Shown here piece by piece: positions 19,606 to 32,054 of a stretch of DNA of 64,000 bases. Position 1 is the stretch's first letter; each line of letters begins with the position of its first letter. The stretch comes from Blastopirellula sediminis (GTDB lineage Bacteria; Planctomycetota; Planctomycetia; Pirellulales; Pirellulaceae), in assembly GCF_020966755.1 (NCBI RefSeq), contig NZ_JAJKFT010000004.1, forward strand, positions 1,178,001 through 1,242,000, in the 5' to 3' direction. The notes below the pieces were generated by a model. The model did no database searches and was not told the DNA's origin. It was given only the letters and a program-made list of their open reading frames with translations. Made by a program: the position numbers and the translations under genes.

Positions 19606-20340
19606 TTAGGGCTGTGTGTCCTCGTTGAGCACCAGTGCGTTCGTTACCACTTTGCCGTCGATCTGTTTTACGAGAGCGTTTATCGCCAAACGCGCTTCTG
19701 AGATTTGGGAATACGAGAGAGAAAAAGCCTCCCCTTCCTTTAATCCAACCTGCGGGTGTCGAGCCGCATACTCCGCATCAACGACTCCATTTTGGTGAAC
19801 CAAAATGTGACGCATGTCAAGGTACGGCAACGCGGATTCCACAACTGCGACATCAAGCTGAAGGTTTAGCTTGGCGTCAATTGCTTCGATTAGCTTTATT
19901 GTGCTTCGCTCGTTCTCTAGCTTTCTAAATAGGTCATTGGCGATTTGTTGAACGACAGCATCCCATGAGCCCAGTTGAAGTAACTTATTTGCTTCGATCG
20001 CAAATCGATGGTCGCCGATCAAGCGATTGGGATCGAGTGACTTCTTTGCACAGCAACGAATTATTTCTACCAGAAAGTGGCTCAATTCCTCGTAGACGTC
20101 CTTGATGTAAGCCCCGCGCAGAGTTGTGTTGAGATGTTTGCAGGCAAGGGCACGGTTGTGATCCGACCGCTTTCTCTTCGCCAATCGAGGATGTTTGTGC
20201 TTGGCAATGCCATCAAATAGATAGATCTTCGATCGCTGGTGCTTCCAATGCGATGGCTGCGAGAAAGCATCGGCCAGTTCCAGGTCGGCATCGAATTGTG
20301 CAGTTCGATTCAAGTACTTTACGTACGCCTTCGTTTTCAT
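19606..20340 (-). CDS. HEPN-like protein, partner of the NACHT-like ATPase
   Basis: 244 aa. The C-terminal half is a helical domain with DMRHILVHQNGVVD (Arg177, His182), the R-x4-H signature of HEPN domains; similar RNxxVHxxGxVD stretches occur in large HEPN families such as MAE_28990 and RiboL-PSP types. The N-terminal 75 residues are basic with no recognised domain. HEPN proteins often act as RNases in anti-phage and toxin systems. The start is 29 bases after the stop of the 1440-aa ATPase gene, so they form an operon in which the ATPase may gate the HEPN protein (inference). The second residue of the classic RNxxxH motif is His rather than polar Asn, so catalytic activity is uncertain. Confidence 0.65.
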   Translation of the reverse strand: MKTKAYVKYLNRTAQFDADLELADAFSQPSHWKHQRSKIYLFDGIAKHKHPRLAKRKRSDHNRALACKHLNTTLRGAYIKDVYEELSHFLVEIIRCCAKKSLDPNRLIGDHRFAIEANKLLQLGSWDAVVQQIANDLFRKLENERSTIKLIEAIDAKLNLQLDVAVVESALPYLDMRHILVHQNGVVDAEYAARHPQVGLKEGEAFSLSYSQISEARLAINALVKQIDGKVVTNALVLNEDTQP

Positions 20341-20369
20341 GTGTACGTCCCACGTGTGCTAAAATGTGT

Positions 20370-23300
20370 CTATGTGAATCTCTTTGTCAAATCTATGCCA
20401 ATTACATTAACATTTTCGATGTCAGGATAGTTAAGAGCTATTTCTTGCCAAAACTGACGTAGGGAACTGACCAAACCGTCAAAGTTCATTCTCTTTCTTG
20501 AGCCTGGAATCTTCCATGATTTCCTCTTCCCTTGGTGCACCAGAATGAAAACGCCTCGATTGGAGCGTGGATCGCGAAGGTAGTCTCCACAAAGCTGGTT
20601 TTCAAGTCGCTCAAATAGAACGGGGCCAGACCATTTGTCCGATAGTTTGAGTTCGCACGGCACAGGTGCGTCAAAAGTAATGCCGTGAACTCTCAGGTCT
20701 GGTCGCTTTGCATCCGCAAGTTCCTCCTCCTGAGGGATTGCGTATCTACCGAATGACTTTTCGCGAAGTTCTCGGCCGATGAAAACTCGCATATCGGTTT
20801 CGAGATTCACTTCCTGTAGTATCTTGGCGATGCTTGCGTCGCCGTCCTCGAGGTCAGTTTTCAGATCAAGTAATCGTAGATGTACCAGCTCTGCGAGCTG
20901 TCGGTGATTCTCCGGCGAGCACTCTAAATTGTCATAAAAATCGCGTACCTGAGCAGGCGTCCAGGTGCACAAATCGGCATCCGATTCGGCTTTCGCCTTG
21001 GCCAGCGAAGAAAACCACGGCCTATACTTGCTTGTCGGGTGCGCACTTGCGATCTCATTCAAGGCAATGAAGGCATCCTTGCCCGGAATGGTGCGGAGGA
21101 TTTCGGCGAGGCCATTGCGTGCGTCTTGAGCTAGGTCTCGCAAGCCTGGGGAGTACGCTCCCTTGCCTATTCGATTGATATCGTCATTGGCCTGAATGTA
21201 TTGATGCATCAGAAGGTACAACTGCTTCAGAAAGACTGGGAATCGATATGCGCCACGAACTCTTGAAAGTTCTCCGCGCCGACTTCCCATCAGCCTTGTG
21301 ACGAATTCCATCGCGAAATCAGTGCGAGCTTCAGGGGCTAGGATTCTTTCTATGCGGTCCTCTAATGCGGGTATGGCCTTTTCTGGGGCCACGCCGACCC
21401 AAACTGCGAACCAGCATGCCGCATGCTGTTGACGCTTCAAGGTCTTGCTTTTCCTTGCTGCTAACTTGGCGATATCGCCATCCGATACTGACGAGTTTTG
21501 GACGATGCTAAGCAAACCAACGAGGTTGTCGAGATTGGCTGGTTCTTTGGCTTTCAATATCGAGAAGACATCCGGGCCAAGTTGATCCCAGGCCCATTCT
21601 CCGTGCCAGTTGATGTCGGAAAGTATATAGTGAGAGTTCTGACCGCTTTTGGTGGTCGCCGACTCATAACGGATTTCGTTGATCATGAAGTTCTGAACAA
21701 CTGTTGGGAATGCATCGAAGAGTCGCGGCAGCCAAGTAGGAAATCCGTTGATTTCGTACGAGGCATAGCGACACGCCAACTCAGCATCTTGAGGAGTCAA
21801 ATCGGCAGGCCAATTGTCCGTTTCCTGGGCCTCGATCAGTAGGCCAGTGAGTCCAAAAATCACGGGAAATGAAATCTTGTTTGCGGGGGCGCCTTCCGAA
21901 CGCAATTTAGGAACGAACTTTCTCCAGAAACCAGTCACGCCATCGCGAAATGCTTGAGCAACGTCGTCTCCGAACTCTCCGATAAGACACCTCCAGTTTC
22001 CGTTGCCCAAGTGGCTGGACTGGTTGTTTTTATCTCTCAACTCCTCATGAAGGTGGTATTGGCAATTTGAGAACTCTCCTGGTGCTATGCCGTTGCCACG
22101 CAGCAAAGCGGTGTTCTCTTTCAAGAATTCCCGCCAATCTTCTCGTCGCTTTGCCTCCTTGGCTTGTCTTGCCTTGGCTTGGCGTTTAAATCTAGCATCC
22201 ATCACTTGCCATTTTGATCTTCCCCTTGCCGGTGGCCGCAGGTAGTTTCTTAAACTGCCCTCAAGTACCTTGTCACCTGCGACGATCTTCTTGAGTCTGT
22301 TTCGTTGCCTTCGATCGCGACCTCCATCGACGTATAGCCGGAATGCGAGCGACAGTGCGATCCGTTTGTCAGTTGGGGAAAGGCTGTCGGTGATTCCTTT
22401 GACGGCAAATTCAAAGTCTGACTCGTCAAATTGCCAATATCCTCCCGGGATCGAGACTTGCCAAAACTCCGTTGGGGTGTCCTTGGTGGGGTTTTGAGAT
22501 TGGTGCACGTCGTGCCAGAACAGGGCCCGGTTTAGTTCGGGCCACATAGGCACGAGCTCAGCTATGCGGAATGACGCATCGCTATAGTCCCCAAAATTGG
22601 AGCGATTGACTAAAGTGAGCTTGTGGAGGATTGACAGATTGGCGTCTTCCAGTGCCTCGGGAAAACGCTCCTCGATTAGCCGCTCGGCGGCATGTCCGGC
22701 AGCCCTCATTAGCCAGCCAAACCTTTGCGAGACGCCGCCGCGGTCTCGTTCTAAGCTTGGTGGCGTAGTGAGCAGTCTATTCAACTCTTTTACCCACATA
22801 GGGAGAACTTCAGGCGGGACGCGTAGGATATAGGAAACTACGGCGTCAAGCAGACCATCGGAGCGATTTAGATTGGGCTCATCGGCTTTGGCGAGGCAAC
22901 CGAGTAACCATTGGGTTGATTCTGCGTTGGGCTCCAACTGATCTATTAGTTCCTCAAGCCAGTCTCGATTCAGAATGGATTCCTCACTGAGAAACTTCTG
23001 ACGAATCTCATTAACGTCCTCGGTCGTTCCAATCGCTTTTACAGCCCTGAATGCTGCAATGCGTGTGTATTTTGACGAATCTGCATCTAGGGCAACCGCT
23101 TTGGCTTCGGGGAGGACTTCTCTAAGTTCTCCAATCCAAACCATGCGAAGCAAAAAGAACAAGAGTTCGTCGCTAGATCTATATTCCTTGATTAACTTCT
23201 TGATGTCAGGCACAAGGTCTTGATTGGCAAATCGTTGAATTGCTTCATTGCCTGTAGCACCGTGATTTGAGGCACCGTCGACAATTCGCATGCACACTTT

Positions 23301-24692
23301 CTTGAGAAGGCGACTGCGAAAACTCAATGGCAGCTTGTTGGGGTCTCCTCCTTCCAGGAGAACTTCAGGTGCGATGTCGTTAACGCGCTCACAGATCTTT
23401 TCGTCTTTAATTGCAAGCCAGGGGATCACGGGGCGCATTGTCGGTATGACGACATCCACGCCGTATTGATTACGGAATAGCAGAGCTTCAATCTTGTTTC
23501 GCGAGGTCGCGCGATCCAATAGCTCTAGCATCCACGCGGCAGTTAGGAATTCTCTAACGGAGCGATGATGAAACCGTACAGTGCCATAGATGGCATCGTC
23601 AAAAATTGGACGTTCCAACAAGGTTGCGATATCTTTGTCGTCCCAATCCGGCAAGACCTTTGAGATGGGGATTCCATCGGAGTTTTCGCTTCCGTCGGGC
23701 ACGCAAATAGTCGGGACGCGACTTATGGTTGCCGCTGCAGCCAAAAGCATCGCCCCGAGTCTTGCACGATTCATCGTTAGGCGGCGTGCTTCAGCGCGGC
23801 CTTGATCTCTTTCGCTCAGCCGGCGGTCAATGCTGTGCTGTATTAGCTCTAGTCGGCTTCCAATTCTGCCGCAGTCGCTCCAAAACTCTGCTAGTTCAGC
23901 CAGGTCCTGAGGCCGAGTAGTAAAAGCCCATGCGTCAACCCTTTCGACGGCGTCAAGTAACGCCTTTGTGTCTTGAACGCCCTTTGCCGCGACGAACGTT
24001 TCGATTTGTTCCGCGTTTAGGTTGTCCAAGGCGAGAATCAGGAATCCATCCTGCTTGTTAGCAGCTTTCGAGTCGTCTGCGTCGAAATCTTGGCTAGGGC
24101 CATCCAGTTCGTCTGTAGTGCTGGGAACGACCGCTATCGATGAATCATACGGGAAGTGCTTCGTGCAGTGGTCGAGGTCTGTCCTGGGGCGCCACGCGGT
24201 CGTTCTGCTAGTTATGACGATGTGTGCGCGCTGGTGCGCCCTAGATATGCGTCTACCGAGTCTGCGTATAGCTCTTTCAAAGTCACCCGGGTGACGCAGC
24301 CTTGCTTCATCGACCGAGTCGAGTAGCAGCCATCCTTCTTCCTCCGAATTCAGCCACTCTTGGAATTCTTCCCACGAGCCAGTTTCAAACGCTTCCTCAA
24401 GGTCTTGGGGGATATGCTCGAGACGCAAAAAGAATGCTCTTTTCCCTTCATTACGAAGCGTATCGGCAATGTTTCGTATTTCCGCGGTCTTCCCCGAACC
24501 TGCTTCGGAAAGAATAACAACTCGGAATCTAGTGATAACGTCGTTCCATGTCATTTGCTCAGAAAAGAGACGAGTGGCGGCGAAGTCCAGGTTTTCATCG
24601 CTGCTGTCTTGTGAAAGCTCGCGAAAAGTACGATGAAGCTGAACGAATTGACGGTGTTCCGAAGTTTCTGACATCTCTTGTCTGCTCGTCAT
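20370..24692 (-). CDS. Giant NACHT/STAND-like ATPase with C-terminal PD-(D/E)XK-like motif
   Basis: 1440 aa. Walker A EAGSGKT (63-69), Walker B WLLLDSVDEA (121-130) with the small residue/Asp-Glu pattern of NACHT NTPases, and an arginine sensor (ITSRTTAWRP, 160-169). The long middle (about 350-1250) is helical and repeat-like, as in STAND sensors. The last 110 residues contain RPDLRVHG (Asp1332), VPCELKLSD (Glu1348, Lys1350) and ENQLCGDYL, which fit a PD-(D/E)XK nuclease core. Such architecture suggests an abortive anti-phage sensor, as in Avs-type proteins, though it lacks their usual N-terminal effector order. ATG at 24692 is assumed; ATG at 24674 is an alternative. Neither has a strong Shine-Dalgarno. 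No signal peptide or TM segment. Confidence 0.82.
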   Translation of the reverse strand: MTSRQEMSETSEHRQFVQLHRTFRELSQDSSDENLDFAATRLFSEQMTWNDVITRFRVVILSEAGSGKTAEIRNIADTLRNEGKRAFFLRLEHIPQDLEEAFETGSWEEFQEWLNSEEEGWLLLDSVDEARLRHPGDFERAIRRLGRRISRAHQRAHIVITSRTTAWRPRTDLDHCTKHFPYDSSIAVVPSTTDELDGPSQDFDADDSKAANKQDGFLILALDNLNAEQIETFVAAKGVQDTKALLDAVERVDAWAFTTRPQDLAELAEFWSDCGRIGSRLELIQHSIDRRLSERDQGRAEARRLTMNRARLGAMLLAAAATISRVPTICVPDGSENSDGIPISKVLPDWDDKDIATLLERPIFDDAIYGTVRFHHRSVREFLTAAWMLELLDRATSRNKIEALLFRNQYGVDVVIPTMRPVIPWLAIKDEKICERVNDIAPEVLLEGGDPNKLPLSFRSRLLKKVCMRIVDGASNHGATGNEAIQRFANQDLVPDIKKLIKEYRSSDELLFFLLRMVWIGELREVLPEAKAVALDADSSKYTRIAAFRAVKAIGTTEDVNEIRQKFLSEESILNRDWLEELIDQLEPNAESTQWLLGCLAKADEPNLNRSDGLLDAVVSYILRVPPEVLPMWVKELNRLLTTPPSLERDRGGVSQRFGWLMRAAGHAAERLIEERFPEALEDANLSILHKLTLVNRSNFGDYSDASFRIAELVPMWPELNRALFWHDVHQSQNPTKDTPTEFWQVSIPGGYWQFDESDFEFAVKGITDSLSPTDKRIALSLAFRLYVDGGRDRRQRNRLKKIVAGDKVLEGSLRNYLRPPARGRSKWQVMDARFKRQAKARQAKEAKRREDWREFLKENTALLRGNGIAPGEFSNCQYHLHEELRDKNNQSSHLGNGNWRCLIGEFGDDVAQAFRDGVTGFWRKFVPKLRSEGAPANKISFPVIFGLTGLLIEAQETDNWPADLTPQDAELACRYASYEINGFPTWLPRLFDAFPTVVQNFMINEIRYESATTKSGQNSHYILSDINWHGEWAWDQLGPDVFSILKAKEPANLDNLVGLLSIVQNSSVSDGDIAKLAARKSKTLKRQQHAACWFAVWVGVAPEKAIPALEDRIERILAPEARTDFAMEFVTRLMGSRRGELSRVRGAYRFPVFLKQLYLLMHQYIQANDDINRIGKGAYSPGLRDLAQDARNGLAEILRTIPGKDAFIALNEIASAHPTSKYRPWFSSLAKAKAESDADLCTWTPAQVRDFYDNLECSPENHRQLAELVHLRLLDLKTDLEDGDASIAKILQEVNLETDMRVFIGRELREKSFGRYAIPQEEELADAKRPDLRVHGITFDAPVPCELKLSDKWSGPVLFERLENQLCGDYLRDPRSNRGVFILVHQGKRKSWKIPGSRKRMNFDGLVSSLRQFWQEIALNYPDIENVNVIGIDLTKRFT

Positions 24693-25214
24693 ACGAATAA
24701 TGTGTGAATGTTAAAATTACGGACTTCGTCATCGTTCAATAGAGCTGGTCTTCCTTTGTCGGCGGATAAGCATCTGCCATGTTTAGCAACCGAATAGTCG
24801 AAAAAGCAGTTTTCGTGCTCGCAGCGTAATCCAACATTGATTGAATCGGCTATTTGTGGGGAGTATGGAATTGGAGCCGGTAGCTCATCGCAGGAAAACT
24901 GGCGCATTAAACCATGGGTTCTCGCGCTGAAGCGTCGGCGATCGGATGTGGTTGATGGCTAGGTTTCGCTCGTTTTGAGCAATCTATTCAGCTCTCGCGT
25001 GATTTATCCGAGATAATCTCGCTGCCAGTAACGAGGTATTTTTTTCGCTATTGCGAGTGATACCGGCTATAGTAGCGTTCAGAACGGTACTACCCAAAAT
25101 TCCGGTTGCAAATAGTAGTTGTTCTCGCCAAATATCGGCCTCGACTGGATTGGTAATGGTAACAGTCGTTGATGCTTTTAAAAATCTCTCGGCCCATGAC
25201 AGGAGCAATCGGAA
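24693..25214. other. Divergent intergenic region in the island
   Basis: 522 bases between the minus-strand ATPase gene and the plus-strand PLD-type gene, so it should hold both promoters. It is AT-richer than average. I see no convincing gene, tRNA or palindrome, and only short reading frames with no family resemblance. AGGAG at 25201-25205 is the ribosome-binding site of the PLD gene. Confidence 0.5.
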
Positions 25215-26345
25215 ATGCCTGAATTGCTGATCGAGACCCCAGGCAAACAAATCCATCGCCGGCGCATTGAGGAGTTGCTGAACAAGTCAGAGGGTCCAAT
25301 TCGCATTGCCAGTCCGTACATCACCGAGACCGACTTGCTGGCGCGTTTGGCACAGCGCGATTCTCGCATACTGACCAGCACAACGCCCGAAGATTTGGCC
25401 CGTACCAGTTCGTCTCTTTCAGCACTCGGCGAGATTCTTCGCTTGAATATCCCCTGTTGCTATTACGACGATGGATTTCTGCACGCCAAGGTCTACATCT
25501 TTGGCGAGAAGTACGCGATCGTCTCATCGGCGAATTTCACGAAAAGCGCTTTGGGCGAAAATCTGGAGATTGGCGTGCAACTGGATGGAGCGGAGGTGGC
25601 CGAATTGATTCGTTGGTTCGATGGTCTCTGGAATCCTGACCAATTGCTTACGATTGAAGAATTGGAGCGAATTCGGCCCCAGGTAGAAGCGGAAGAACTT
25701 GCGAAGGCCGCTGTTCCTGAATCTCAAATTGAGGGTTGGCGTTTTGAGAAGCCGGCCGGTAATGAACAGCCAGAGTCGCACGATTTCGTTGAGAGCGAGT
25801 ACCCGGATTCTCCCGAACTCATTATTCATCCTACGTCGAAACTTATATCTCTCCTGAGAATGGATAGACCAGGCTGGGTATGCAACACGAAGCGTGAACC
25901 GCCGAATTATCCGCTTCCGATAAAGCTCGAAGAGTTGATGCGCCGGCGCTCTCTCGCCGCAACCTGGCAGGATAATGTAGCACATAAGCAAATGCGCCTT
26001 GTGCAAGAAGACGATCTGGTCTTAATGCACGGCAATAAAGGCGGAGCAGATTTGCCTGGATTGAAAAACGGAATCGTTGGAGTTGGGCTCGCCAAAGGCA
26101 GTAGTTTTCAAGCGCTCGATGGCTACGATCCTGAACGACTATCGATGGCGGAGCTCGGAGACTTCGGGCCATCGGAACTTGAAAAACATCCGGAGTGGCG
26201 AATTGGCATCAAGGAGTGGCTGTTTTGGGATCCTAAGAATCCGATCGAAATAGACGGGACGCAAAACAGTTTTCACGAACTGAAAGATGACCGTCGGAAA
26301 ACGGTCATCCAGCGCCTCCGAGCCCGCCTCGCCGAACAAAAATAA
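25215..26345 (+). CDS. PLD-family nuclease with EVE/PUA-like C-terminal domain
   Basis: 376 aa; ATG preceded by AGGAG at nine bases. The N-terminal domain (about 10-130) has one phospholipase D motif: His90-x-Lys92 in FLHAKVYIF, followed by VSSANFTKSAL with the conserved Ser and Asn. A single HKD motif implies a homodimeric nuclease, as in Nuc or the restriction enzyme BfiI. The C-terminal domain (about 210-376) reads like an EVE/PUA-type module: a W-rich start, DDLVLMHGN, GIVGVGLAKGS, then EWRIGIKEWLFWD and QNSFHEL. EVE domains often read modified bases. It lies 191 bases upstream of hsdM on the same strand. Confidence 0.75.
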   Translation: MPELLIETPGKQIHRRRIEELLNKSEGPIRIASPYITETDLLARLAQRDSRILTSTTPEDLARTSSSLSALGEILRLNIPCCYYDDGFLHAKVYIFGEKYAIVSSANFTKSALGENLEIGVQLDGAEVAELIRWFDGLWNPDQLLTIEELERIRPQVEAEELAKAAVPESQIEGWRFEKPAGNEQPESHDFVESEYPDSPELIIHPTSKLISLLRMDRPGWVCNTKREPPNYPLPIKLEELMRRRSLAATWQDNVAHKQMRLVQEDDLVLMHGNKGGADLPGLKNGIVGVGLAKGSSFQALDGYDPERLSMAELGDFGPSELEKHPEWRIGIKEWLFWDPKNPIEIDGTQNSFHELKDDRRKTVIQRLRARLAEQK

Positions 26346-26536
26346 ATCCCGAGGCAAATTCTCCCCCACCGGACCAAATGTGTCCGCCACCTCTTCCATA
26401 ATCCCCAAAGTCACCCGCCAAACCTGCTGCTCAAATGGCTGTTCGGCGACCCCGCGATGGGATAAAATCGCGGCGTTTTCCCTTTTCTCCCATTGCATGA
26501 CGCACCGGGCGCCTCAGACAAGAACGTCATCCCACC

Positions 26537-28112
<1,576 letters not shown>

Positions 28113-28123
<11 letters not shown>

Positions 28124-29222
28124 TCCTCACAAACCGTTCAACGATCTCCCCCTGCTTCCTCCCAAAGAGGAACTGGAGACCAAGCCGGTTCTCAAGAGCT
28201 GTATCGCCGCCAATACTGCCCTGGCCGAACTGAAGGGAGCGGGCGGGCTGATCCCCAATCAAACGATTCTCATCAACTCGATTCCGCTCCAGGAAGCCCA
28301 ATCAAGTTCCGAGATCGAGAACATCGTCACCACCCAGGACGAGTTGTTCCGCGCCGCGGCCGGCGCCGAGGATCTGTCCGATGATCCGGTGACCAAGGAA
28401 GTTCTCCGCTATCGGTCGGCGCTGAAGCTGGGGGGAGAACTCCTGAAAGCAGGACCCTTTCAACTTTCGGTGCTGCAGCAAATCTGCTCGCACCTGAAAG
28501 GGGAGGAGATGGCGTTTCGTAGCGACAAGCTCGTACGGCTCTCCAATCCCACCACCAAAGAGGTCATCTATACGCCTCCACTCACCCAGGCCGTCATTCA
28601 ACAAAAGCTCGAGAACCTGGAAGCCTTTCTCACTGCTCCCTCCGATCTCGACCCCTTGGTGCAGATGGCGGTCGCACATTACCAGTTCGAGGCGATCCAC
28701 CCGTTTGAAGACGGCAACGGCCGCACCGGACGGATCCTCAACTTGCTGCTGCTAGTCGATCGCGGCCTGTTGGAGATCCCCGTCCTCTACCTCAGCCGTT
28801 TCATCATTCAGAACAAGCAAGACTATTACTCCGGCCTGCTGGCCGTGACCGAAACGCAGCAGTGGGAGCCGTGGCTCTTGTACATGCTCGAGGGAGTGAC
28901 CCAAACGGCCCGGTGGACCACCGCCCGCATCCAGGCGATCCGCCAATTGTTCGACGAAACCTGCGAACTGGCCCGCGAAAAGCTCCCCAGCCGGGTCTAC
29001 AGCAAAGAGCTGATCGAACTGATTTTCGAGCAGCCGTACTGCAAAGGGAAGTTTGTCGTCGATCGGGGGCTGGCCAAGCGGCAAACGGCCGCCGACTACC
29101 TCAAAGAACTGGAAAAAGCCGGCCTACTGACCAGCGAAAAGGTAGGCAGGGAAACGATTTACCGCAATCCGTCCCTCCTCGAAATCCTAAAAAAGGGAAA
29201 TGTCGACGATATCGACACATAG
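28113..29222 (+). CDS. Fic-family AMP-transferase with C-terminal winged helix
   Basis: 369 aa. The complete Fic core [12 protein letters not shown] is at 196-207. An N-terminal inhibitory motif of class II type, S-x-x-x-E-N (Ser65, Glu69, Asn70 in SSSEIENI), predicts an auto-inhibited enzyme. The C-terminal 80 residues look like a winged helix ([33 protein letters not shown]). Fic proteins of this layout transfer AMP to target proteins, and are found inserted between hsdM and hsdS in many type I loci. The start overlaps the hsdM stop by 11 bases, implying coupling. Here no hsdS follows. Confidence 0.92.
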
Positions 29223-29388
29223 CAGTTTTGTGTCGATGAAATCCTATTTTGTCGACATATTTTCCGGATGTGTCGAAATCATCGACCTATTCAAAAGACG
29301 TGTCGAAGCCGCAAGAGATCGATCAAACGTGTCCCTATTTGGAGAAAACGTGGACATGTTGCGGGGTATATGTCCACGACTTGGACAT
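29201..29388. repeat. Helically spaced TGTCGA/TGTCCA hexamers between fic and the next gene
   Basis: TGTCGA occurs at 29201, 29231, 29250 (as palindrome TGTCGACA), 29271 and 29301; TCGACA at 29212. Related TGTCC and TGGACA forms follow at 29330, 29351, 29371 and 29382. Most start points are about 20 or 30 bases apart, thus on one face of the helix. This could be a multi-site operator, iteron array or a degenerated coding stretch. Confidence 0.55.
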
Positions 29389-29423
29389 GTCGTTTTGACG
29401 GTAATTGACCAAGGACCAGCGCC

Positions 29424-30710
29424 ATCGCCAGAGCATTCATCCCAATTTATCGATCACCCAAGATCAAGGCGGTACGGGTACCAATTCCCAAGCCGTCGGC
29501 GAATCTGTTCGCCCGGATCATTCGCAATCCGACCAATCCCAATCGGCCGATGCGCGAGCGCAGCTGTGCCGAGATGCTCTGCGTCGTTTTGCTCAACTGT
29601 CCGCAGCTTCGCACCTTCATCTTCCAGCAGTTCGCCGATCAATGCGGCTGGCAAGATCTGCCTCTGGCGGAACTCGACTATGAGATTGAAACCGAACAGG
29701 CCGTCGGCGGCAAGCGCGACGACCTGCGGATCGTTGGGTTTGATCGCCACGATGAAACGCATACGCCGGTTTTGCTTTGGACGATCGAAATCAAAGTGCA
29801 GGCCGGCATTCATCACTCCTCCGGCGAGACCTACGGCGAAGAGGAAGAGCCGGTCGAAGATTTCGCGGCGTCGGTGACGCAGCTAGAAAACTACGACCGT
29901 TGGCTCGAGGTTCAAAACGTCGCCGCCGACCGCAAGGCGGGCATCGTCCTCTCCATTCCTTCGCACGCCCACCACATCGCCGAACTGGTCGCCGCCGGCA
30001 AGCTCCGGCCCCGTTGGCATTGTTTGCGTTGGACCGATCTAGGGAATTGGATCGAACAACAGCTCGAAACCAATTCGCTAGCTCCCAACGAAAAAGTCTT
30101 CGCCGAGCATCTGCTGGGCTTTCTCTTGAGATATTTGCAGGACCCAAGCGAAATGAGCGACCACCGCATCGACATCGAAGATCTCGCCCTGATTCGGGCC
30201 TATGCGCAGCAAGGGAAAGCGTGCGCCAGTCGCATTCATAGTCTCGTTTCGCCGCTGCGGCAGGTTTTCGAGCAATCCGGGATTTGGTTCGAAAAGGTGG
30301 CGCATCAAAAGGCCCTGTTCCGCCCCAGCGTCCGGAGCATGGTTTGGGGTTACTTGGTCCCCAACGGCAAACGCAAGCCGACCATGGAATTATCTCTATG
30401 TGCCGGGATACATCGCGACGTCGCTCGAGTTTGGATCGAGGTCAGCCCTAGTTCCCCCATTAGCAGCCAAGTTAGAAACGCAGTCGCCGATCACTTCGAG
30501 GCCCTGCAAAAGCGAAACCCGGAGTGGACGATTCCCGATCCCGAAGAATCGACCTGGCGCGTCGTCAATATCGTCAAGCCGTTGGCCTGGTTATTGATGC
30601 AAGAGGATCAAGCGGGCGCCGTAGCAGAGTTTGTCGAAGGCTGCCTGGAAGATCTGAAGCAGGCTGGCGTTATCGAGGCGGTGCAACGGGCTGGAGCGAG
30701 CGATGCTTGA
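29424..30710 (+). CDS. PD-(D/E)XK-like protein; start codon unclear
   Basis: The first ATG in frame (29550) gives 386 aa, but the frame stays open back to 29409 and the extra 42 residues read as real protein (IARAFIPIYRSPKIKAV and so on). An ATC at 29424 lies nine bases after AAGGA, so either ATC is used as start or a former ATG has mutated. The N-terminal half has a PD-(D/E)XK-like pattern: acidic helix, GKRDDLRIVG, strand, then LLWTIEIKVQAG (Glu-Ile-Lys). The C-terminal half is unrecognised. It stands where hsdS or hsdR would be expected and ends 90 bases before the integrase. Confidence 0.65.
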   Translation: MARAFIPIYRSPKIKAVRVPIPKPSANLFARIIRNPTNPNRPMRERSCAEMLCVVLLNCPQLRTFIFQQFADQCGWQDLPLAELDYEIETEQAVGGKRDDLRIVGFDRHDETHTPVLLWTIEIKVQAGIHHSSGETYGEEEEPVEDFAASVTQLENYDRWLEVQNVAADRKAGIVLSIPSHAHHIAELVAAGKLRPRWHCLRWTDLGNWIEQQLETNSLAPNEKVFAEHLLGFLLRYLQDPSEMSDHRIDIEDLALIRAYAQQGKACASRIHSLVSPLRQVFEQSGIWFEKVAHQKALFRPSVRSMVWGYLVPNGKRKPTMELSLCAGIHRDVARVWIEVSPSSPISSQVRNAVADHFEALQKRNPEWTIPDPEESTWRVVNIVKPLAWLLMQEDQAGAVAEFVEGCLEDLKQAGVIEAVQRAGASDA

Positions 30711-30800
30711 TTTCTATGTCGATAAGTTTTCCTATCGCCTTGATCTGAAGCTGTTCAAGCCGAGGGGCAAGGTCAAGAAGTGCAATGACGTTTTCGGGGC

Positions 30801-32054
<1,254 letters not shown>

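Noticed and set aside
24689-24907. 72-codon minus-strand frame overlapping the ATPase start as ATGA
   Set aside because: No ribosome-binding site, no resemblance to a protein family, and an irregular Cys/Asn-rich composition. The overlap alone is not enough.
29201-29388. CRISPR array
   Set aside because: Units are only six to eight bases, with no long repeat or equal-length spacers, and there are no cas genes in the window.
29200-29877. 225-codon frame starting in the TGTCGA array
   Set aside because: Its second half overlaps the PD-(D/E)XK-like gene in another frame and becomes Arg/Ser-rich noise. The first part only reflects the repeated hexamers.
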